A program made the position numbers and the translations under genes. From Glandiceps talaboti (taxonomy: Eukaryota; Hemichordata; Enteropneusta; Spengelidae): a stretch of 37,500 nucleotides of DNA. The stretch lies in NCBI RefSeq assembly GCF_964340395.1, contig NC_135563.1:3426922-3464421 (forward strand). Reading direction: 5' to 3'. Below the pieces are notes generated by a model. It worked only from the letters and a program-made list of their open reading frames with translations. It was not told the origin of the DNA and did no database searches. Position 1 is the first letter of the stretch. Each line of letters begins with the position of its first letter. This document shows, piece by piece, positions 28,086 through 37,500 of the stretch.

Positions 28086-30240
28086 CAACACATTTCAATA
28101 GAAAGCTTCCTAATTCCGTCAAATGTTCAATAATATGTCAATAAAGATTAAATGAATGTCAACACGTGAATTCATTTATATGTTCATTTCCGTTCGCCTT
28201 TCATTGTCATTTCAATCAAACAAATCCTGTTAGATTAATCCCAATATTTCATGTTGATTCGGGAAGTTAACCCCTTTTTGGAGAGAATACAGGTAATGCT
28301 GAAACCTTAAATAGTGAAGATATATGAAGGCAAGGTGGTAACATTAGATGTATTTAAAAGACGGGTATTATGACGGCTGGTCCAACTTTTATGTAGACTT
28401 TATGCAAAAAAAAAACATTTCGTAAGGCAAGAAATGAAGACAGTTATATTGCAAACACGAAATTATGTGCGACAAAGGTTAATGGAATGTCAGTAAAAGA
28501 GGCTAATGGGAACATCAACACCTGACAAAAACGTTTGTGTTGAACAGTCTCTTCTGTTTCATTTAAGTATTTTTGAAAAAAAAGTAAATCATGTAAGCTC
28601 ATGACATTTAAGCTGAGTTAAATATATCATATATCATTAATAACATAATCACTGGCTCTTATTTTATAAAATAATAGTTCAATTTATGTTGAACTCACTG
28701 TCATTTGTTTAGCATAGAGCTACTAAGCAATGGTAGAGAATTGCCTCACCAAACATTCTGTTCTCGTCTCGTTTGGAACTCGTTAGATGGTGTAGGGATG
28801 AGACGATCCATTCATTGGCCACCTGGGTCCCACCAACTTAAACGGGTGATACCTTACATCGCGGTAAATCTTGTGGCACGTTTCCCCTTGATCAATCTGA
28901 TATCGCCATACCATGCTAGAATATTGAAAATTATCTAACCGTCTTATCGGCCGTTAAAGACTTACTCCTAGTAGCGCAACACTCTTTGATAGACCAGTGT
29001 GTCGTTCCACCATTCCTTAATACATCACCTGCACAAAATCGGGTGAAAAAATCATAATGTCACTTTCTCACGACTACCCCTTCGTGCTCTTCTCACCTCC
29101 GAAGCGATCTCACTTCTGAGTACATTATTTCACTCACACCTTCTTATCCAACAGACCCTTCAACTCGACAGATTCCTTTCTCTCGCTCTCTGGGTTTCTG
29201 TTTGAAGTAAAGATAAAAAGCGTCGGATTGTTCCAGTGAACGCCTCGGGCATCAAATCAAGCGCTAGAAAATGTGATGTGACGAAAGTTTCAAGTGGTAC
29301 ATAAGAGCCGCTTCAACGTGAATTGTCCATTCAAATCGGTGATACTGCAATGTTAATCGAGCCACATTCGTTGTGTTGCCACTGCGATGAATGAACACCG
29401 TACACTACGATCACCTTCATTGTAACATTCCAAATATTCACCAGGCATCACTTTCCAATTGTCTCTTCAAAAAAGGGGATGTTACACACTTAAAAACGAC
29501 TACTATGCTCAGTATACATTCCACAGTGACTCACAAAGGTAATCTGCCAACACCTGTATCTTTTAGAAATCAGCCAGGCTTTTGTTGGATTGTACTGGAA
29601 GCTGACATTGATGTACACCAGTGCAGCTTAAACACCTTGATTTAGATGGGAACTAGCAAAGAATGTTATAAAAAGGAGAAAGCAATTGTGAAGTTTGAAT
29701 TTTAAATAGTAACTTGTTTATACTAGAGACACTTTCACTGAAAGTAGGCCTGCATCAGATGCGTTCGTCGTAGCATCCTATCTAGCAACCCAAATGTAAA
29801 CACTCTCAATGAAATAGTTGTAAATCAATTGGTAAGTTTGTGAATACGACCAAGTCTACTATATGAATAGGTGAACTATTTACACCCAAAGTACAAGTTT
29901 AATGGCGTGTACATCGTATTGTCTGTTTCCAATCAATTTACTTTAGGTTTGGTATTGATACGTTGATCTTGATGTAATTCACTTGGATCGATAGTGAGTT
30001 TAAACATGTCAATATCACGTCAGATTAGAAGCATTTACTGTATTTGCTAAAAATGAAATTGATTTGGAAGAGTAATATAAGTTACACATTTAACATTTAT
30101 TTTATAAGCAGTCCCATTCAGTTCTGTCTCAGCTCGCCTGTTTACCAGCCTTTGTGTCCACTCGCTCTTTGTATGTGCCTTCATCTCTCCCCTTTCTGTT
30201 AGTCGTTTCATAGAAAAGGACGCCATAGCGTGGTTTGTAC
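28084..30240. other. Non-coding region
   Basis: No recognised gene. Sequence around 28705-28930 has balanced composition and an E-box (CACCTG), compatible with regulatory DNA. The 77- and 84-codon frames (28705, 29391) have no domain. Confidence 0.4.
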
Positions 30241-30271
30241 GGGATGGGACGAGGGAGGGGGCTAGGGAGGG
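30241..30271 (+). other. Putative G-quadruplex motif
   Basis: Six runs of three or more G within 31 bases (30241, 30246, 30253, 30257, 30265, 30269), separated by loops of 1-4 bases. This satisfies the standard G3+N1-7 quadruplex rule in a region that is otherwise AT-rich. Confidence 0.75.
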
Positions 30272-32430
30272 ATGAGTGTTCCAAGTACAGAGCAATACTA
30301 GTAAATAACAGACGTTATTACAGAGGTTAATCAGTATCGATCAAACCATTCCACTGGACAAACAAAGTTCTTAAGAATTGATATGTTTATTTTAAATAAA
30401 TACACCACTTGGTCAAGACAAATATGGGAATTTGAACTTGTTACACTTACTGTAGGTAGCACATGGTATGTGGGTAGGTTTGAAAGCGTTCGGCAATGAG
30501 TCATTAGTTTTATCGGATGTCTTTAGAGAATAAACATTTACTTCACATTCTAGCGCCACTATCTCTTTCTCTTCCCATCAAAAACATATTACAATCTCCC
30601 TGCTTTATTAGAATAAAGTGTTATGGCCACCGTTAAGGTATGAGAAAGCCAGAAGGCTAGGTACGGTTCGCCTCCTTTTAAATGGATGTATCTCTTCCCT
30701 TAAAAGCATTTTGATTGCTAAGCGTTTAAGTTGTAGGGTTCCTTGCCACATTCAAAGTAATTCAGCCACCGATTACGTGAGTCGGACCCTTCCCAAAGAC
30801 ACTGACAAAGTCAATGAATAAATTCTACCACAGAAATATGCTTTCTGTGACCAAGGTACACGTAGTCGTGAATTACACTTCAAAATGTGAAAGTTTCGTT
30901 TTTGATCAGACTAACTAGAAATTGGTAAATGACAGTAATATACCATAGACCCGCACTATGAATATTCTTATCGGCGTGGTATTCTGCAATGCGATAGTAA
31001 CATTGTAGAGATTCTAACAAAACAAGGACATAGTTATTTTGTTTAAGAATTTACGTGAAAACAACCTTCGTTAGGCGGATTGTTTAACGCATGGGTGGTT
31101 ATGAGTAAGATTTAATGTGAGTGGGTTCTAAGATATGTACAAGAAATGATAAAGACTGTCAAACCATATTTAAGTCGTTCATCTTACGAGGAAGAAGACA
31201 ACCCATCATGGATACTCCAACCACTTTCACCTGCTGTGTGTGCTGCTTGATCAACTCTGATAATGGGTCGTCTCGAGTTTTAGCCAGAGTGTCTAGCCTT
31301 TCTGGACATATGGGCATAAATTAAGGGCTTCACACTGAATGCGAGTTTTTGAAGTTCCGCGAGACGCCCTTCTTATTGGGACTAGTCTGTCGTCTTAGAG
31401 CGACAGAGCGAACAATACATGTCACTAACAACTAGCCTCGTTTATCTTTTTAAATTGTGGCATAAAATAAAGAATCTTTTTTAATCGTCGATAAGGCATG
31501 AAACACCCCCTTTTAACGGTGATTTGCACATTCCGTACACAATGAGTACTTAAGTGGGATCCAGAGTTACATTTGAGTGATCACCAAATGATAGTATCTC
31601 TCTACCTAATGTAACGTGCATGGCTGTGTTTTATGTTTGCCAAACGTTTCTTCATTGATGCACATTAAAAGCGAAAAAAGGTCGCCAAGCACGCCTATTG
31701 TTACTGTTGGACAAGATGAGTGACTGGAAGCCCCGGTGATTTTTGTTTGCTCTCCGATCAAAAACGAAAATAGGAAACACGAAACGGAATACGGTAGAAA
31801 GGCGAGACGAAATTATATCCAGGGTGGCGATTAGCTAGACAACGTGAAATAGTGGCAAGTCATTAAGGGGTTCTAAAGACATGCACTCGGAAATTTGATA
31901 AGAGAACAAAAATAACATAAGCATCATTCTATTCCGTCCGTCATTAATTTTTGCAGTGCTCCTGCATAAAATATAGATATCGGATATGCCGCCAAGGATT
32001 TGAATCGTTTGAAGACGAGATACCGCAGTACCAATCTATACCGCTGTCCCGTAATATAGTAAATTGATAAATGTGACGATGCTGTAACTCAATTGCTTTA
32101 CCCGCTTTAGATTGTGACGTACACAGCAGCTATCTCCCTTATTATCAGTTCGCTAGGGTCTATCTGTGAATTGACGGGTTACCGGTATCTAATAGATCAT
32201 AGAGTTGAACGAAGCGCTGGGGATAAAAATCAAAGACATGGTAGCCATAGATGATAAATAGACAACTTAAACAGGTGCACTTGTTTGTGTGTTTTTTTAA
32301 ATCGGAAATATGTGATAATAATGTAATGTTGTCATATATTCTGCAAACGTCGCAGTAAAGTAATAATATTTCACAACAACACGCCAAAATCCACCCAAAG
32401 TACATTGTTTTCATTCTTTTAAAAGTGGTC
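30272..32430. other. Non-coding region
   Basis: No gene, RNA or repeat signal recognised; the open frames of up to 67 codons have no similarity I can name. Confidence 0.5.
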
Positions 32431-32433
32431 ATA

Positions 32434-32750
32434 TGGATGAGGATTGGGTATTGGATTTTTAATTTATAAAACAATTTTATCATAGCTTCCGACTTGAAAA
32501 ATAAAAAAAAAACATATGCCAAGTCCTTGTTTGTACTCAATAAATTGCAAAAGACTAATAAATGTGTCAAATGTTTGTTATTTTACGTACAGTTACAAAC
32601 ATTTTACACATTTGTTTAGCTTTTTGCAATTTATTGAGTTACAAACACAGACTTGGTCAATATTGTTCACCATGATTTTTCAAGTAGGACGCTATGATAA
32701 AATTGTTTTATAAATTAAAAATCTAAAAATAAATACCCAATCCTCATCCA
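32434..32750. mobile_element. TA-flanked fold-back element (MITE-like), 317 bp
   Basis: The element begins TGGATGAGGATTGGGTA (32434-32450) and ends with its exact reverse complement (32734-32750), with TA on each side (32432-32433 and 32751-32752). That fits a TA target-site duplication of Tc1/mariner-type elements. The inverted repeat runs almost the whole length: a 32-base perfect match (32455-32486 with 32691-32722), then a diverged but alignable stretch in which CTCAATAAATTGCAAAA (left) faces TTTTTGCAATTTATTGAG (right), around a loop near 32581-32590. The arms differ by substitutions and small indels, including about 7 extra bases in the right arm near 32723-32733. No transposase is encoded. 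It could alternatively be a source of long hairpin RNA. Confidence 0.75.
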
Positions 32751-32753
32751 TAT

Positions 32754-34376
32754 AATCACGGAAATTAAAAATAATTAAAGAGAACAGTAACTAGCCATCT
32801 ATAATCCAAATATCCTTGTACATGGCACATAGTAATCATTAGTGTGGTAGTGCTAGAGGTACATAACATGAATGTGATACTGACTTTTACAAAACTCTAG
32901 GTATTACTTTGTAAGGGCAGTCAAACAAGTTGCCGATAAACTTATCCTGATTACATTGTCATATTGTTAGTGAAACATATCCCCTTTACTGAGTCATCCT
33001 AGAGAAGATCTTCCGTTTTCTCATGTTACACCAATTTACCGGACTGGCTGAATCTCTCCATTCAAATTATTGGCAGAATCAATTGTTAATCGCCAGCAAA
33101 TTTAAACTCTAACCGCTTGCATCAGCAACCGGCACAATTGCAGTATATTGTTATCTATGCCAGTAATATAAAGCCTCTAGTTCTAGAGCCCGGGGCAGTC
33201 GTGGAAAACACGGCATGCGGTGTTAGTTAATGTAGTGTTAAGATGGCGGGTGGAGAAAAAGAGTGCATCCCAAAAAAAATCCAGGATCTCTGTGTTTTGT
33301 ATCCATGCGTACCGTACGTCATATTGTGTTACCTTCATGGCCGGCAAAATATTACTAATAGTAGCGGAATCGGTTATCATCATAAGCAACCGTAACCATT
33401 AAAATGATTATACCACTTTTTCGGTAGTAAACATCTATTACACGGACATAGAGACGCTGTCTGAATTATATTTATTAAGTGAAAAACGGCTAACATTGAT
33501 GCCAAGCTCAGATTGCAATTTATAGCTAGTAATACAAGACGAGCCCTTTACTTGGGTGCCCTCTCCTATTTTTCTGATGGCCCGACTGTAAGATTAAAAT
33601 AAGCGCACAACAACGAGGCTAGACCTGGTACTAATAACGTCTTATATTCGCTTATACAAACATCTTTCAAAGGCGGTGATTTCACACAAAATGTTGGGGA
33701 TATTTTGCCGGCGTATTAGTTTAATACGAAAATGTAGTTTTATTTCGATAATAAGACGAAGGAAGCACTATCGGTACGATTGCGCTTCTGTGTGAGGTCG
33801 TCCTAATTTGAAGCGTATAGTATTCTAATTGAGCAGATTACATAGTAGGGGAGGGACGACTAACAACCATAATCACAATTCGTCTCATGTATTTTGCCTG
33901 TACTTTCCCCATCAAAATGATTTTCCCATTATTTCAAACACACCAAGCTTATACTAATTGTGTAAGTTTATAGAGGACTGTATTTACGGAAAAGTAAAGC
34001 CGATGGAATTACTTAGTGCGCTCTCTGCCGTTAAATTAGCTCCATGTTAGTACTTAGGACAATCCTGATCCGAAACATTTTCTTTCGATCGAAACAAAAT
34101 TAGTTCTTCCACGTGAGTACGTCACTTGTTAAGAGATTTGGTAAAATTTTCTTGCAATAAGGAGATGTTGGTATGTAGCATTTTAAAGAGCGGACGGCGT
34201 ACTTTTGTATTAACGAGTACAAGTATAAGTGTAATTGCTATGAACACCAGATAATTCAAAATTTGATGTAATATTTATTTAATATAATTTATTTACTTTA
34301 AATTGAACCGGTCAAACAGATATGAGAAAGTACTTCTGAATTTTTTGTTTATCATTGGCAATTTATGATTTCTTTT
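32754..34376. other. Non-coding region
   Basis: I see no gene or repeat. The 60- and 68-codon overlapping frames on opposite strands at about 33183-33402 have no recognised domain. Confidence 0.5.
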
Positions 34377-34420
34377 CTGCCAAAATAGTATATATATATA
34401 TACTTACACCATTTTGGCAG
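34377..34420. other. Small hairpin with AT core
   Basis: CTGCCAAAAT (34377-34386) and its perfect inverted copy ATTTTGGCAG (34411-34420) enclose an AGTATATATATATATACT core that can itself pair. Flanking bases (about 34358-34376 and 34421-34438) allow imperfect extension, giving a stem of pre-microRNA size. I recognise no known microRNA seed. Confidence 0.5.
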
Positions 34421-36075
34421 GATAAACAATAAATTGTCTGTTGGATAACTCGCCATATAAATATAGAACCTTAAAAAGGTGGAAAATGTAGAGACAAGAA
34501 ACTGCCGGCTGTTCACCTTGTCAACTATATTTATAAATAAAACAAGAGAGCAAGCATTTTATAGACAGTCGAGTCTATAACAGTATACAGAGCAATTGAC
34601 ATGATTATCAACGACCTTAACTTGAATAATTGCAAAGCTATCGTGACGAATCTCCATAGAATACAAGACCACAGAGAAAACGTTACTCAGGTATTGAACA
34701 TCTCAGTATTGGCACAAAGGCTTAGGAGGAAAAGATCTCATTCGGAATCACATTTCCTTTTCATTTTTAAACAAGGGATTACTAAAAAGCGAACACGATT
34801 TAAACAATTCCATGTTTATTTCATTGCGTATAGACGATGCTAGTGGCATTTGGCTGGTAAGTGAACACTTGCTTGAGGCCATTTAGTAATGATTAAGTAG
34901 GCTTGAAATACGAAGAAAGCACAAAAAACAAAAAATCGTTGGCGGATTCGGTTACTTAGTGTAACCGAACAGCTGCTTGTCTCCGAAAGATTTTAGAGTC
35001 GGTTATTACAATCGATGACGGAGAAAACGACGCCAAAATGGTGCATAGAAAAGAGATAAAAGTTTGTGAAATCTGGCTTGACCCCCCCTATAGGCCCTAT
35101 TACTCAGAGGGCAGAGTGCCACCACGTAGACTAATACCTCTCAATGGTGACTACACGGAGGTATTCATTAACAAGCCGCTCCGCTCTCTGCTCCATGCGT
35201 GTGGTTTCCCGGCTTCCACTACTGCAGTGATTCCGATGAAAGCTCGTACAAACCAGCAACAACAACATGTAGCTAGCCGCCTTTCGATTCCCTGTCTAGC
35301 CCCAGGGGTTTAATGGATTTCTATTTCGTCAGGAGTCGACTCAACTAAAAAGGTTAAAATCAAATCGCTATTGTCAGATAAGATACCAAGGTAATCGATT
35401 GGGGGCGAAAACAGTACCGGATGACTGTTTCTTTTCACTATCGAGCAACCTCCTTTCTCTTGTCACAAACATGACTCCAATACATAAATATGATTTTTCT
35501 TTCAAGAATACAGTAATAGTCACATTAACCAATTATTTGATTCAACTCAACATCGCAACTATATTCAAAAATAGCCTTGTTTCCTATAAATTACACAATG
35601 ATCCAAATCGAAAACTAATATGATCACCAAGTCCATTACGCATGCGTCGCGAGGTCAGTGATAACTATGCTTTCTCTGCAAAAATTTAGCCGAACTCCAG
35701 AAACAGTCATTGTTGAAAACTAATATTAATATTGTTTTAGTGCGTTTAGTGCAAAATCCATTCACTGGTTGAAAACCTTTGTGAGAATCGTTTTTGTTAC
35801 GACAGACAGCAAATCAAACTTGACATACAACCACTTGTAAGAAGTGATCATTTTATGACAAAATAAGATAAACAAGTTAGTCTTGGGCGTCGGAGTGGAT
35901 ACTCAGTTCACAACACTTGACAAATGTGTGTAGCGTTAGAAAGGAAATTCACAACAACAAAAATGAATAAAGAAGAGTCAATCAGATAAACATACACCCA
36001 CTCACTTTTTACCAAAAAATTATATGTGTCGGAGACAAGTGAAAACAAATAATCAATTATCAAGTAAACAGCAGA
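34421..36075. other. Non-coding region
   Basis: No recognised gene. The 91-codon frame 35038-35313 has balanced composition but no domain, no splice support and no similarity I can name. Confidence 0.45.
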
Positions 36076-36100
36076 GAATCAATCAATCAATAATTCAATT

Positions 36101-36134
<34 letters not shown>

Positions 36135-36187
36135 CTAACCAACCAACCATCCAACCGACCAACCAACCAACCAACCAACCAACCAAT
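36076..36187. repeat. (AATC)n to (AACC)n compound microsatellite
   Basis: AATC tetramers (about 36078-36132, with one interruption AATAATTCAATT) change abruptly to AACC tetramers (about 36135-36185) with variant units CATCC and CGACC. The two motifs differ by one T/C transition. Confidence 0.95.
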
Positions 36188-37500
36188 CTCACAATCGAAT
36201 ATGATAACACCATTATACACTATATTTATACACATACTATTTATACATGTACAAACTTACATGCATGACATACATCATACAAATCAATTAAACAAACATA
36301 ACATAAATAAACAATAAACAATAAACAAAAAACGAGCAAAACCGTATAATATCAAAAAAAATGTCTCACACTCGATTTAATAAAAGTAACTTTTTAGAAT
36401 TGTAAACCGTTACGGCTAATAGTCTAATGAATGAGTACCTCGATGTGGGTCCTATGCAAATGAAGTGTGATGCCTGTGATATATCACGTCGGTGGATTGT
36501 GAACGCTGTAATTACTAACAATGTATTTCGCCTTTGACATGGTAAAGTGTGTCTCTTTATGACTGTCACGAGGGGCTCCCATAAGTCGGCCCATAGACAA
36601 AACTTGAGATTACTGCTACCGGGTGATCAGTCACTTTCACGGCAAGTCATCAGAATTGTTCCACTAAAATACACTTTTTTTACGAAATGTTCGTTATAAA
36701 TATACCAGTAACCTTTCCTTAAAACTGCACAACCAGTTTGTTTTTTAAAGTGTCTATCTTCTTCTATAGTTCATATATAAGTGTTGTATTACAAAGTTCG
36801 GTTTTCTCAGCTGTATGATAGTGTAGTGAGAACTTGGAAATGTCAGAACGGTAAAATGATTGGTGCTGAAAGTGACGTTCGACAAAATGCATCAAGAGCA
36901 GGTCGCTTTTAATGGAGACAGTACAACAGATATTCTCATCATTATTCAACCATCCTTGGCCCTTTGGGATCATACTAACTGGCTATTAAGGGTCTTCACA
37001 GTCATCAGGTAAAACATTTTCGGCGGTTAAAGCAATTTTTGTCATTGTATAGGGGTTCTACTTCCCACGACTCAATAGGTAAAAGTACGACAAAGAAGCA
37101 CTGGACATATTGACTCAGTATCGTCTCAATCAAGTTGAAGTATTATTTGTTAAGAGTGACTTGAAACATAAACAAAAAAACTTTGAATGATTTATGTTGG
37201 TTTCTATTTGTTTGCCGAGTACAGAAGGCTATTGAGAATGTTCAAAACTTTAAAAGCTTTTTTGGCGATACGTTCCCCATCAGAACGTTTTAACAAATGA
37301 CTTCTGCATTTTATCAAATAATCGTAAAACCAGCACAGCGTATATTACATTAAATAGGCTAGGCTGTGCCGCGGCGTTTACATCGACCGGCTTACGGTTC
37401 ATGTTCTCATCTTATTTCCAGCTCATCTAGTGGCGACAAATACATCGAAATATGCCAATAAAAGTGGCGAATTCCCACGCTGCTCGCAATTGTGTTCTAA
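36188..37500. other. Non-coding AT-rich flank
   Basis: No gene recognised up to the end of the window. A short ATAAACA-rich run lies at about 36300-36332. The frames of 67-69 codons have no domain. Confidence 0.5.

Noticed and set aside
35038-35313. 91-codon frame with ordinary-looking amino-acid composition
   Set aside because: No family recognised and no splice or poly(A) support; left as non-coding, though a protein search could reverse this.

Overview
This is animal (eukaryotic) genomic DNA: AT-rich, gene-poor, full of long simple-sequence tracts, and without operons or ribosome-binding-site architecture. Only one convincing protein-coding gene is present, a two-exon Hmx (Nkx5-class) homeobox gene on the + strand (19974-21452). 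One degenerate transposon-derived coding fragment is also present, the C-terminal end of a CR1/L2-type LINE reverse transcriptase on the - strand (1636-2196). The Hmx homeodomain is clearly bilaterian. An L2-type LINE end together with abundant TACA/CTGT/GATA microsatellites fits a marine invertebrate with a moderately large genome (for example a mollusc, brachiopod, annelid or hemichordate). I cannot fix the phylum from this sequence.

Layout. 1-960: unremarkable AT-rich DNA. 966-1156: minisatellite of about 38-41 bp units, followed by a nuclear-receptor-like direct repeat at 1225-1238. 1462-2199: 5'-truncated LINE with its 3' tail microsatellite. 2506-2513: an isolated perfect TATA box. 3122-3406: a palindromic compound microsatellite. 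3410-7100: gene-free DNA with a 31-bp CCAAT-containing tandem repeat (5134-5240). 7107-7781: a 675-bp compound microsatellite. 7790-19600: a gene desert of nearly 12 kb broken by a CT tract (11608-11730), a poly(A) run and a second compound TATG/TGCA array (13975-14345). 19640-22700: the Hmx transcription unit (probable 5' UTR, exon 1, 537-bp intron, exon 2, probable 3' UTR of about 1.2 kb). 22700-37500: gene desert with CTGT/ATGT (26080-26293), TACA (27960-28083) and AATC/AACC (36080-36187) arrays, a G-quadruplex-like run (30241-30271), a 317-bp fold-back element flanked by TA (32434-32750) and a smaller hairpin (34377-34420).

How it works together: the window is best read as a developmental regulatory locus. 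A single transcription-factor gene sits in the middle of about 20 kb of upstream and 15 kb of downstream non-coding DNA. Long flanking deserts are typical of homeobox genes controlled by distant enhancers, but no specific enhancer can be proven from one sequence. I found no convincing prokaryote-like, viral, CRISPR, rRNA or tRNA features. The most unusual structures are the TA-flanked fold-back element, the palindromic compound microsatellite, and the block-wise switching between tetranucleotides that differ by single transitions.
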